From assembly GCF_027706725.1 (NCBI RefSeq), contig NZ_JAQFWQ010000016.1, positions 21,867-85,866 of the forward strand: a stretch of DNA of 64,000 bases, written 5' to 3'. Below are positions 36,514 through 44,012 of the stretch, one piece after another. Both the position numbers and the translations under genes were made by a program. Under the pieces are notes generated by a model. The model ran no database searches. It was not told the DNA's origin and was given only the letters and a program-made list of their open reading frames with translations. Position 1 is the stretch's first letter; each line of letters starts with the position of its first letter. This DNA comes from Nocardiopsis endophytica. Its GTDB lineage: Bacteria; Actinomycetota; Actinomycetes; Streptosporangiales; Streptosporangiaceae.

Positions 36514-37968
36514 ATGGGAACGGACAAGGTGGACGCGCGGACCCTGGCGTCGCTGCTGGGGCGCTGGTCGTCGGGGCGGGGGCCGCTGTACCTGCTGCTG
36601 GCCGGGCGGCTGCGGCGGCTCATCGAGGAGGGGACGCTGCGCGCCGGGGCGGTGCTGCCGCCGGACCGGGTGCTCGCCTCGGCGCTGGCGGTGGGGCGCA
36701 CCACGGTGGTGGCGGCCTACGAGGAGCTGCGCGGCGAGGGGCGGATCGAGCGGCGCCAGGGCAGCGGCACGCGGGTGGCCGAGGCGGTGCCGCTGCCCCC
36801 GGCGGCGGAGGAGGGCCCGGTCAACCCGATGTTCCTGCAGCTGCTCGAGCCGCAGGACGGAACGGTGGTGCTGAGCTGCGCCGCCCCGGAGGAGCCGCCG
36901 CCGGAGGTGGCGCGGGCGTACGGGGAGCTGTCCCTGCCCTCGGCCGTCGACCTCGGCTACCACCCGGCGGGGCTGGCGCGGCTGCGGCGGGCGGTGGCCG
37001 CCAAGTACACGGCGCAGGGGGTGCCGACCGCGCCGGAGCAGGTGCTCGTCACCACGGGGGCGCAACAGGCGCTGTCGCTGCTGGTGGAGCACCTGGTGGC
37101 GCCGGGCGACGGGGCACTCGTGGAGGCGCCGACGTACGCGGGGGCGCTGGACGTGCTGCGGGCGTCGGGGGCCGCGCTGATGCCGGTCGCCACGGGCCCG
37201 GAGGGACTGGACGTGGCGCGGGCGGTGCGGCTGATGGCCGAGCGCCGGCCGGTGCTGGCCTACACGGTGCCCAACCACCACAACCCGACCGGGTCGGTGC
37301 TGCCGCCGCTGGCGGCGCGGCGGCTGGTGCGGGCGGCGGCGCAGTACGGGGTGGTGCTGGTGGACGACGCGGTCGCCGCCGACCTGTCGCTGGACGGCTC
37401 CCCGGCCCCGCCGCCGCTGGCGGCCTACGGGGAGGCGGTCACGGTGGGCTCGCTCAGCAAGGTGGCCTGGGGCGGGCTGCGCGTGGGGTGGCTGCGGGCC
37501 CGTGAGGAGCTGGTGGCGCGGCTGACGCGGCTGAAGTCGATGCGGGACCTGGGCGGCGAGGTGGGGTCCCAGCTCGTGGCGGCGGCGCTGCTGGAGGACT
37601 ACCAGCAGGTGCGCGGGCGCCGCATCGCGGAGCTGCGGGCGGGGCACGACCTGCTGCTGGAGGAGATGGGGCGGCGGCTGCCGGAGTGGGAGTGCCCGCC
37701 GGCGGCCGGGGGGCAGACGGTGTGGGCGCGCCTGCCGCGCGGGGACGCGGCGTCCTTCGCGCAGGTGGCGATCAGGCACGGGGTGGCGGTGCTGCCGGGC
37801 CCGGCCATCGACGCCTCGGGAGGGAGCCGCGACCGGCTGCGGCTGCCGTTCTCCCCCGCCCCGGACCGCCTGGCGGAGGGCGTGCGGAGGCTGGCGGAGG
37901 CGTGGAACGCCTACACGGCCCCGAAGGGGGCACCGAGGTCGGTGTCCCTGGGCGCGGTCGTGGTGTGA
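36514..37968 (+). CDS. MocR-type regulator (GntR winged helix fused to aminotransferase-like domain)
   Basis: 484 aa. GntR winged helix at residues ~20-85 (GPLYLLLAGRLRRLIEEGTL, VLASALAVGRTTVVAAYEEL, RQGSGTRVAE). A fold-type I aminotransferase domain follows, with VTTGAQQALSLL, PNHHNPTGSVLP and the PLP Lys in VGSLSKVAWGGLRVGWLRA. MocR proteins sense PLP or its amino-acid adducts. Facing a PLP enzyme gene, it probably controls that gene in response to substrate or PLP. The start is ATG 36514, with 36505 also possible; no ribosome site, so the mRNA may be leaderless. Confidence 0.93.
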   Translation: MGTDKVDARTLASLLGRWSSGRGPLYLLLAGRLRRLIEEGTLRAGAVLPPDRVLASALAVGRTTVVAAYEELRGEGRIERRQGSGTRVAEAVPLPPAAEEGPVNPMFLQLLEPQDGTVVLSCAAPEEPPPEVARAYGELSLPSAVDLGYHPAGLARLRRAVAAKYTAQGVPTAPEQVLVTTGAQQALSLLVEHLVAPGDGALVEAPTYAGALDVLRASGAALMPVATGPEGLDVARAVRLMAERRPVLAYTVPNHHNPTGSVLPPLAARRLVRAAAQYGVVLVDDAVAADLSLDGSPAPPPLAAYGEAVTVGSLSKVAWGGLRVGWLRAREELVARLTRLKSMRDLGGEVGSQLVAAALLEDYQQVRGRRIAELRAGHDLLLEEMGRRLPEWECPPAAGGQTVWARLPRGDAASFAQVAIRHGVAVLPGPAIDASGGSRDRLRLPFSPAPDRLAEGVRRLAEAWNAYTAPKGAPRSVSLGAVVV

Positions 37969-38101
37969 GGGACCGGCGTCACACAAACGGAGACACGCAC
38001 CAAGGACACACACTCTTGATGCTGGCTCACACGCACTGAGAGCACCAGAAAAGTTCAACCAAGCACACCACGAACCCGCAACTGTGGCCTATAACCGATG
38101 C

Positions 38102-38356
38102 ATGACGAGGATCACTGTTGATGTCAATGACGAATGGCTCGACGCAGCCCGCGAAGAGCTGGGCACCGGAACTAAGGTGGCGACGATCAACGCCGCCCTT
38201 GAATCATTCGCCGAGCGCAGAAGGGCTCGGGAGGCACTCGCGATCTTCGACGAGGTGGAGATGGATTTCGAGGGCTCCTCTGCGTCCTTCGGATACGGCG
38301 GTGGACGCGACCTCTCCCGACTCGCCGAGGAAGCCAGGACGCGGAAGGCTGTGTGA
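38102..38356 (+). CDS. VapB-family antitoxin, apparently without its toxin
   Basis: 84 aa. N-terminal TRITVDVNDEWLDAAREELG and TINAALESFAERRRAREAL fit the ribbon-helix-helix VapB family, followed by an acidic, Gly-rich C-terminal arm that would wrap a VapC toxin. Its TGA stop overlaps an ATG, the arrangement used for the next gene in vapBC operons, but that frame closes after five codons. So a toxin is not present (see 38356). G+C is lower than in the neighbouring MocR gene. In isolation it may be a relic or act on a distant toxin. Confidence 0.8.
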   Translation: MTRITVDVNDEWLDAAREELGTGTKVATINAALESFAERRRAREALAIFDEVEMDFEGSSASFGYGGGRDLSRLAEEARTRKAV

Positions 38357-38373
38357 TGGCGGGAGTCGTCTAG
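38356..38373 (+). pseudogene. Possible vestige of a vapC toxin gene
   Basis: An ATG overlapping the antitoxin stop by one nt opens a frame of five codons (MAGVV) ending in TAG. The next 40 nt carry nothing like a PIN domain. This looks like a toxin whose body was deleted, but could be chance. Confidence 0.35.
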
Positions 38374-38413
38374 GCGCTGTGAAGGCCAACCGACACCGAC
38401 GAGGGAGCCTCCG

Positions 38414-38869
38414 ATGACCACCGACCCGATCATGGCCCGGATCGGCGAGGCGGTGGACCTCAACCACCGCCAGGGTCGACGGGAAGACGCCCGCGACCTC
38501 TTCGCCCGGATCTGGGACGACATCGGCGGCGACCAGGGCGACCCCCTGCACGTGTGCGTCCTCGCCCACTCGATGGCCGACGTGCAGGACGACGTTGCCG
38601 AAGAACTGGCCTGGGACCTGCGCGCGCTCTCCGCCGCCGACCACATCACGGATGAGCGCGCCGCGCAGGCCGGGGTACCGCTGTCCGTCGCCGGTCTCTA
38701 CCCGTCACTGCATCTCAACCTGGGCGAGTGCTACCGCAAGCTGGGCGATCTCGACCGCGCGCGGGAGCACCTCGATCACGCACGGGCCACGATCGGCACC
38801 CTCAACGACGACGATTACGGGAAGCTGATCCGAGGCGGCCTGGAGCAGCTGGCGGAACGCCTGGGGTGA
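38414..38869 (+). CDS. Small TPR-like helical protein
   Basis: 151 aa. The C-terminal half (LHLNLGECYRKLGDLDRAREHLDHARATI) is a clear tetratricopeptide-like helix pair; the N-terminal half (AVDLNHRQGRREDARDLFARIWDD, HVCVLAHSMADVQDD) resembles another. It has no signal or membrane segment, so it is cytosolic. Proteins of this type occur in many actinomycetes without known role. GAGGGAGCC precedes the ATG. It is 58 nt after the VapB gene. Confidence 0.75.
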   Translation: MTTDPIMARIGEAVDLNHRQGRREDARDLFARIWDDIGGDQGDPLHVCVLAHSMADVQDDVAEELAWDLRALSAADHITDERAAQAGVPLSVAGLYPSLHLNLGECYRKLGDLDRAREHLDHARATIGTLNDDDYGKLIRGGLEQLAERLG

Positions 38870-38934
38870 GGCGTCCAGGTGCGGACCGCCGGTACGGTGG
38901 GGCCACTTCGGACCCGATGGGCGAGGAGCCGCAC

Positions 38935-39501
38935 ATGGGCCATCCACAGCCACAGGGGCGGCCGGTGTGGGCCCTGCCGCCGACGAACGCCCCGCTCGGC
39001 GACGCCGCGGACGCCCCGGACACCCCGACGCCCATGCCGGTCGTCATCGCCCGCATCCTCCTGTGGGCCCAAGGGGCGGCCGCCGCCCTGGCGGTCCTTC
39101 TGGGCCTGGCGGGGCTGGCCCTGCTCGTCTTCGTCGCCGACTCACCCCTCGGAGGGGCCGAGCCGCCGGCGGACTTCTTCGATGCACTCGCCGCCATCGG
39201 GGTGGCGATCGTGATCCTCGTGGTGGGCATCGTCGCCGTGGCGTTCGGGGTGGTCGCCTTCGGCGTCATGGTGCCGACCCTCGTCCTGGCGGCCCGCTTC
39301 GGCCGTCGCAGTAGAGGAGTCCGCGTCGGCACCCTCGTGCTCGAAGGGATCGTGTGCGGGGTGTTCCTCCTGGCCATGGTGTCGGCGGCCGTCGACGGCG
39401 AGACCGTCCCCGTGCTGACCCTCCTCCCCCTGGCCGCCCTCAGCGGCACGGTGTTCGGCCTGCTGCTCACCCCTCAGGCCGCGCACCACTTCCGCTTCTA
39501 G
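38935..39501 (+). CDS. Membrane protein of unknown function
   Basis: 188 aa from ATG 38935, supported by GAGGAG 6 nt upstream (ATG 38917 in frame is not). After a 35-residue Pro-rich cytosolic lead there are four hydrophobic segments at about residues 38-65, 78-105, 110-125 region and 130-180. No known motif is seen. It is the last gene of the VapB-TPR-membrane group and is convergent with another small membrane protein (8 nt between stops). Confidence 0.65.
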   Translation: MGHPQPQGRPVWALPPTNAPLGDAADAPDTPTPMPVVIARILLWAQGAAAALAVLLGLAGLALLVFVADSPLGGAEPPADFFDALAAIGVAIVILVVGIVAVAFGVVAFGVMVPTLVLAARFGRRSRGVRVGTLVLEGIVCGVFLLAMVSAAVDGETVPVLTLLPLAALSGTVFGLLLTPQAAHHFRF

Positions 39502-39508
39502 CCCCGAG

Positions 39509-40150
39509 TCATGCCGGGCGCCCGCGGTGCGCCTTCGGCCGGCGGGTCTTCAGCCCTCCCACCAGGCACATCACGCACGACACGGCAAGGACCGGAGCCG
39601 CGATGAGCAGGCCCCACGTTCCGAAGAGGACGTGGTCCACGCCGTATTCGAGGTTGATCACGGCGAAGTAGAAGGAGCCCACCCCGGCGGCCCCTGCCCC
39701 GAGCGCCGCCAAGAGGCCGACGCCGAACCCGAGGTAGCCGGTGCCGCCGCGCCCCATGATGAGGGCGATGACCCCGACCAGTACGGCGAACAGCCCGGAC
39801 AGGGCGATCAGGCCGGGGCCGAGCATGTTCTCGATGTGGCCGCTGGTGAGCAGCTCCAGCCAGGTCCGCCCCTCCCCCGCGTCGACGTATCTGTCATCGT
39901 CGGGCACCTGCCACGGGGCGAACGGCAGGGCGGCGAAGAGCACCAGCGCGCCGAGGGCGAGCCCGGCCCCGCCGAGGCGGACGACGCCGTTGCTCTTCGG
40001 CGGCGAAGGCGGCTGCGGGGACGGGTTCGCCTGCGGGGGCGGGGCAGCGTGGGGCGGCTGCGGGCGGCCGGGCTGTGGGCCCGGCCCCGGCGGCCCCTGC
40101 GGCGACGGCCGCCCGTGGGGGTGGGGAGGGTACGGAGGGGGATTCGCCAT
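39509..40150 (-). CDS. Proline-rich membrane protein of unknown function
   Basis: 213 aa. Residues 1-52 are Pro/Gln/Gly rich (PPYPPHPHGRPSPQGPPG), followed by four hydrophobic segments at about 56-75, 108-130, 135-160 and 172-195, and a basic C-terminal tail. The layout is that of many actinobacterial DUF4190/DUF4870-like proteins, but I recognise no diagnostic motif. Its stop is 8 nt from that of the convergent membrane protein. Confidence 0.7.
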   Translation of the reverse strand: MANPPPYPPHPHGRPSPQGPPGPGPQPGRPQPPHAAPPPQANPSPQPPSPPKSNGVVRLGGAGLALGALVLFAALPFAPWQVPDDDRYVDAGEGRTWLELLTSGHIENMLGPGLIALSGLFAVLVGVIALIMGRGGTGYLGFGVGLLAALGAGAAGVGSFYFAVINLEYGVDHVLFGTWGLLIAAPVLAVSCVMCLVGGLKTRRPKAHRGRPA

Positions 40151-40271
40151 CGTGGCGCCCTTTCATGGGGGAAGGGGGATGCGGAGGCGTCGGCCCGTAC
40201 CTGGGACGCTGGTCAGGGCGGTCGCGTTCCCGCCCGCATTGGCGCCCGAGGCGTGTCAGCCTATTGTGCTG

Positions 40272-40360
40272 TACCGCTCCGCGAACGCGGGGATGGAGAC
40301 TGTTTGATCGTTCCCTGCCCGATGAGCATTTCCAGCGCCCCGCACGCGCGGGGACGACCC
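40272..40360 (+). repeat. Two CRISPR-repeat-like units in opposite orientation to the main array
   Basis: Aligned with the repeat of the main array in its transcribed orientation, 40333-40360 agrees at 22 of 28 and 40272-40299 at 18 of 28 positions. Both keep a CCGC/GCGG-type hairpin and GGGGA. The distance between equivalent bases is exactly 61 nt, the array period, leaving a 33-nt AT-richer spacer. No third unit is seen at 61 nt either side. The rest of the 297-nt gap 40151-40447 holds the upstream region of the Pro-rich protein gene and a terminator. Confidence 0.5.
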
Positions 40361-40384
40361 TCCCGCCGACCGGCGGAACGAACG

Positions 40385-40418
40385 ACGGGGGCGGCGCCGT
40401 GACCGGCGCCGCCCCCGT
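40385..40418 (-). terminator. Terminator after DUF4233 gene
   Basis: A perfect 14-bp stem (ACGGGGGCGGCGCC with its complement) and 6-nt loop lie 30 nt beyond the DUF4233 stop on the minus strand, followed by GTTCG. Confidence 0.7.
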
Positions 40419-40447
40419 TCGTCATCTCCTCGAAGCCTGCCTCGGCC

Positions 40448-40837
40448 TCAGCCCGCCTCGGCGGCCCCTGCCGCTCCGGTGGCCCCGTCGGTGCCCGAGG
40501 CCGCGGCCCGGGCGTCGGCCTCCGCCTTCATCGCGTCGGTCTTCCGCCCCAGCATCACCCCGGCCACCCACAGGCCCGCGAAGATGATGCCCAGCACCCA
40601 TAGACCCGGCACCAGGAACCCGCTCGCCAGCAGGGTCGCCTGCAGGACCCACCCCGCCCAGTGCGCCCAGGCGTGCTTGCGCTGCAGGGCCGCCAGCACC
40701 AGCGCCGCCAGCGCCTGGCCGCCCCACACGGCGCCGGCGACCGCCGGGGAGAACCCGCTGAGCTGGATCGCCACCGGGACGGCCAGCCCGATCACGATCA
40801 CCTCGAAGCCGAGCACCACCGCGCAGATGGTCCGCAT
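40448..40837 (-). CDS. DUF4233 membrane protein
   Basis: 129 aa with four hydrophobic segments (IVIGLAVPVAIQL, AGAVWGGQALAALVLAAL, AGWVLQATLLASGFL, LWVLGIIFAGLWVAGVML) and an Ala/Gly-rich cytosolic tail. Its place right after folC, with a one-nt overlap, is the standard actinobacterial arrangement for DUF4233. Function unknown; coupling to FolC is suggestive only. The usual next gene, ndk, is not here but 8 kb away. Confidence 0.85.
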   Translation of the reverse strand: MRTICAVVLGFEVIVIGLAVPVAIQLSGFSPAVAGAVWGGQALAALVLAALQRKHAWAHWAGWVLQATLLASGFLVPGLWVLGIIFAGLWVAGVMLGRKTDAMKAEADARAAASGTDGATGAAGAAEAG

Positions 40838-42186
40838 CAGTCCCCCTTCAGCAGGTGGCCGGCGTCGCCCGCCGTCACCACCGAACCGGTGATCAGCACA
40901 CCCGTCCCGGAGAACTCGCCGGTGTCCTCGGCCAGGGCCACCGCCCGGTCGATCGCGTCGTCCAGGCGCGGCGCCACGTGCACCCGCTCGCTGCCGAAGA
41001 TCCCCTCGGCGATGTCGCCCAGGTCCTCGGCGGTCAGCGAGCGCGGCGAGGAGTTGCGGGTCACGACGACCTCGGTGAGCAGCGGCTCCAGCGGTTCGAG
41101 GATGCCCTCGACGTCCTTGTCCCCCATCACCGCCAGCACGCCGACCAGGCGGGTGAAGCCGAACGACTCCTCCACGGCGGCGACGGTCGCCGCCATCCCG
41201 GCCGGATTGTGCGCGGCGTCGACGATGACCGTCGGCCCGCGCCGCACGACCTCCATGCGGCCCGGGGACTCCACTCCGCCGAGCGCCTGCCCGATCAGCT
41301 CGGGGTCCAGCTCGTCGTCGCCCTCGGCCGGGGCGGCGAAGGCCTCCACGGCGGCGATGGCGACGGCGGCGTTGCTCGCCTGGTGCTCCCCGTACAGCGG
41401 GAGGAAGACGTTCTCGTAGCCGCCGCGCAGGCCCTTGACCGTGACCAATTGCCCGCCCATGGCCACCTCGCGGTGGGTGACGCCGAACTCCAGGCCCTCC
41501 CGGGCCACGGTGGCGCCGACCTCGGAGGCGCGGCGCATGAGCACCTCGGCGGCGGGGAGCTGCTGCTGGGCCAGGACCGCGATGGCGCCCGGCTTGATGA
41601 TGCCCGCCTTCTCCTCGGCGATGCCCTCGACGGTGTCGGGGAGGAAGTCGGTGTGGTCGATGCCGATCGGGGTGACGACGGCGACGTCCCCGTCGGCGAC
41701 GTTGGTCGCGTCCCAGGTGCCGCCGAGGCCGACCTCGACGACGGCGACGTCCACCGGGGCGTCGGCGAAGACGGCGAACGCCATCACCGTGATCACCTCG
41801 AAGAAGGACAGCGGGACGTCGGAGCCCTCGTCGACCATGCGGATATAGGGGATGACGTCCTCGTAGGCGGCGATGAACGCCTCCTCGGAGACGGGGTCCC
41901 CGTCCAGGACGATCCGCTCGCGGGCGGTGCGCAGGTGCGGGCTGGTGTAGCGGCCCACCCGCAGGTGGCGCTCGCGCAGGAGGGCGTCGATCATCCGGGC
42001 CGTGGACGTCTTGCCGTTGGTCCCGGTCAGGTGGATGACCCGGTAGCTGCGCTGCGGGTCGCCGAGGAGGTCCAGGACCTCCCGCACGCGCTCGGTGGTG
42101 GGGTCGATGTCGGTCTCGACGCGCCTGCCCATGATCTCGGCGATGATCGCGGTGTAGCGCTCGTGGACGCTCTGCTTGCTGCTCAT
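40837..42186 (-). CDS. folC: Bifunctional folylpolyglutamate/dihydrofolate synthase
   Basis: 449 aa. It adds glutamate to dihydropteroate/folates with ATP. ATP-binding motif HLTGTNGKTSTARM is near residue 52; VEVGLGGTWDATN, TPIGIDHTDFL, the Mg/ATP region and VDAAHNPAGMAATV are family signatures. I start at ATG 42186 (MSSKQSVHERY), although no ribosome site is obvious; the longer frame has no similarity. Upstream one expects valS in many actinomycetes; instead a hypothetical and regulator genes are found. Confidence 0.96.
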   Translation of the reverse strand: MSSKQSVHERYTAIIAEIMGRRVETDIDPTTERVREVLDLLGDPQRSYRVIHLTGTNGKTSTARMIDALLRERHLRVGRYTSPHLRTARERIVLDGDPVSEEAFIAAYEDVIPYIRMVDEGSDVPLSFFEVITVMAFAVFADAPVDVAVVEVGLGGTWDATNVADGDVAVVTPIGIDHTDFLPDTVEGIAEEKAGIIKPGAIAVLAQQQLPAAEVLMRRASEVGATVAREGLEFGVTHREVAMGGQLVTVKGLRGGYENVFLPLYGEHQASNAAVAIAAVEAFAAPAEGDDELDPELIGQALGGVESPGRMEVVRRGPTVIVDAAHNPAGMAATVAAVEESFGFTRLVGVLAVMGDKDVEGILEPLEPLLTEVVVTRNSSPRSLTAEDLGDIAEGIFGSERVHVAPRLDDAIDRAVALAEDTGEFSGTGVLITGSVVTAGDAGHLLKGD

Positions 42187-42353
42187 GGCGCGGTGACTGG
42201 GGTCGGGATGCTCACAGGCCCAGCGTAGAAGACGGCGGACCGTGGCCCGATTCACCCCGCGGGTGCCCGGCGGACCGGGCGGGCGCCCGCGGTTCCCCAG
42301 GGGAACCGGGCCACGGCGGTCATGGTGCGGTCATTCCGCGGTGGTCGTGCGTG

Positions 42354-42677
42354 TCAACGGTGCGGGTGCAGGCCGATGCTCCAGTCGATGGCCTCCTGGT
42401 CACGGAGGCGGCGGGCGAACTCGTCGATGTCGCGGGCGGCGACGCGGCCGGTGGCGCCGACCGCGCGGGCGTGCTCCGGGAGTTCGGTGCGCCGCTCGGC
42501 GATGTACAGGTCGGGGCGGAGGTGGTCGTCCCCCGCCCAGCGGAGGGTCCAGGTCTCCCGCAGGTCGCACGCGAGGAGGAGGAAGAGGTTGTAGGCGCTG
42601 GAGGGGGCGGAAGGGTCGTCCCCAGAGTTGCCGAATCGGGCGGCTTGCGCATCGGGCGGACGGATAGGGTTGCCCAT
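42354..42677 (-). CDS. Small hypothetical protein next to an XRE regulator
   Basis: 107 aa from ATG 42677, with GAGGA 5 nt upstream. It has no signal or membrane segment. The middle (SSAYNLFLLLACDLRETWTLRW) is moderately hydrophobic and the C terminus is RLRDQEAIDWSIGLHPH. I recognise no family. It is divergent from the DUF5753 regulator gene (177 nt), sharing the TTGAC-repeat promoter region, so joint control is likely. Confidence 0.55.
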   Translation of the reverse strand: MGNPIRPPDAQAARFGNSGDDPSAPSSAYNLFLLLACDLRETWTLRWAGDDHLRPDLYIAERRTELPEHARAVGATGRVAARDIDEFARRLRDQEAIDWSIGLHPHR

Positions 42678-42766
42678 CAGGTCCTCACCTGTCATTCCAG
42701 GTCGTGGGCTCAGGTCCCGGTCCGGCGCGCTACCGCCGATCGGGGCCGCTTCGGTATTGATCCTGC

Positions 42767-42834
42767 TTGACGCACAAGTCAATCCACTAGCAAGTCAACT
42801 GAACTGCGGATTTTTGTTCATTCTGGTTGACGCA
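42767..42834. promoter_or_regulatory. Putative operator/promoter region for the DUF5753 regulator
   Basis: TTGACGCACAAGTCAA (42767-42782) is a perfect 5-bp-armed palindrome with a 6-nt spacer. A half-site AAGTCAA follows near 42793, and TTGACGCA recurs at 42827-42834. The region is much more AT-rich than the average here. Confidence 0.45.
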
Positions 42835-42854
42835 GGTTCAGCAGCGGTTCAATC

Positions 42855-43676
42855 ATGTTGACCATGAGCGACAGGAGTCGCCCACAGTGGGTGAAACTCG
42901 GACGCGAACTACGACGACTACGGATCCAAGCTGGGCTGACACAGACGCAGCTCGGCAAGCGGGTCATGCTGTCCTACGGGACCATCAGTGGCCTCGAACG
43001 GGGTGTACGGGGCACCAATCCGGAGCATCTCGCCCAGCTCGACCAGGCACTTTCAACAGAGGGTGCGCTCTCTCGGATGTGGGAGGGCATGAATGCCTTC
43101 AGCGGACTCGCCGAATGGGCCCGACAGGTAACCGCCCTCCAGCAGGATGCAACCGAGATTCGGCAATTCAGCCCTCTACTGATCCCGGGGCTACTACAAA
43201 CGGAGGAGTACGCACGGGCCATCATCCGGACCGGCCGTCCGTCGAGCAGTGCCGAAGAGCTCGAAGAACGGGTGCGTGCACGTATCGAACGGCAGAGGAT
43301 CTTCGCCTCAGACCGCCCTCCGCTGATGACGACGGTGTTGGACGAGTCGGTCCTCCGTCGCCCCATCGGTGGCCGCGAGACGATGGCGAGACAGATCGAG
43401 CACCTCTTGCATATGGCTGAAGCCGCTCGCGTGACGGTTCAGATAGTGCCTCTAGACTGCACCCGGCATCCCGGGCTCGATGGTGCGTTCAGTCTCTTCA
43501 CGTCCCCCGGTCGTGGCCAGGTCGCGCACACCGAGACCCGCTTCGAGAGCTCGCTGATCGAAGCGCCTGAAGATGTCGCCGACTACGCCCGAGTCTTCGA
43601 GGACCTCAGGGGAGCGGCGCTTCCTGTGGAGGCTTCGCACGAGCTCATCTCCACTGCTTTGGGAGAACTTCGGTGA
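42855..43676 (+). CDS. XRE-type regulator with DUF5753 domain
   Basis: 273 aa. N-terminal HTH at residues ~15-70 (RRLRIQAGLTQTQLGKRVMLS, TISGLERGVRG), then a DUF5753 domain (residues ~95-270: PLLIPGLLQTEEYARAII, MTTVLDESVLRRPIGG, VTVQIVPLD, GAFSLFTSPG). Such proteins, usually paired with a DUF397 partner, are abundant in Streptomyces and Nocardiopsis and regulate development or act as WhiJ-like pairs. The ATG 42855 has no ribosome site; 42864 is possible. The next gene overlaps by 4 nt. Confidence 0.92.
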   Translation: MLTMSDRSRPQWVKLGRELRRLRIQAGLTQTQLGKRVMLSYGTISGLERGVRGTNPEHLAQLDQALSTEGALSRMWEGMNAFSGLAEWARQVTALQQDATEIRQFSPLLIPGLLQTEEYARAIIRTGRPSSSAEELEERVRARIERQRIFASDRPPLMTTVLDESVLRRPIGGRETMARQIEHLLHMAEAARVTVQIVPLDCTRHPGLDGAFSLFTSPGRGQVAHTETRFESSLIEAPEDVADYARVFEDLRGAALPVEASHELISTALGELR

Positions 43677-43921
43677 CTTATACGTCCTGGCGCAAGTCCA
43701 GTTACAGCAGCACGACCGGCGGCGAGTGCGTCGAGGTCGCAGGCCCGTGGCACAAGTCGAGCTACAGCAACCAGAGCGGTGGTAGCTGCGTCGAGGTCGC
43801 CGCGACCTCAGCCCCCGGCATCGCCGTCCGTGATACGCAGAACCGCGGGCTCGGGCACCTCTCGTTCCCGGCCTCTGAGTGGGCCTCCTTCATCAGGGAC
43901 GTTCGCCGGCGGGAGCTGTAA
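43673..43921 (+). CDS. DUF397 protein with internally duplicated motif
   Basis: 82 aa. Two copies of the DUF397 start occur in tandem: WRKSSYSSTTGGECVEVA at residues 6-23 and WHKSSYSNQSGGSCVEVA at about 26-43. One C-terminal half follows (IAVRDTQNR, LSFPASEWASFIRDV). The usual protein has one. It is coupled by GTGA overlap to the DUF5753 regulator and probably acts as its small partner (WhiJ-type pair, known from Streptomyces). Confidence 0.9.
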   Translation: MTYTSWRKSSYSSTTGGECVEVAGPWHKSSYSNQSGGSCVEVAATSAPGIAVRDTQNRGLGHLSFPASEWASFIRDVRRREL

Positions 43922-43949
43922 GACCCCCCACTCCCCCACCGACACGAAC

Positions 43950-43978
43950 GGGCCGCCGCCCCGTCGGGGCGGCGGCCC
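43950..43978. terminator. Bidirectional terminator between DUF397 and LVIVD genes
   Basis: A perfect 13-bp stem GGGCCGCCGCCCC with its complement, 3-nt loop, sits midway between convergent stops at 43921 and 44013. No T-run on either side. Confidence 0.7.
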
Positions 43979-44012
43979 TGTGCGTCACTCAGTCGCCTGA
44001 AGGCTCAGAGCC

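Noticed and set aside
42678..42854. Riboswitch or T-box upstream of folC/regulator genes
   Set aside because: No specifier, antiterminator or other known aptamer core could be recognised; the palindromes fit protein operators better.
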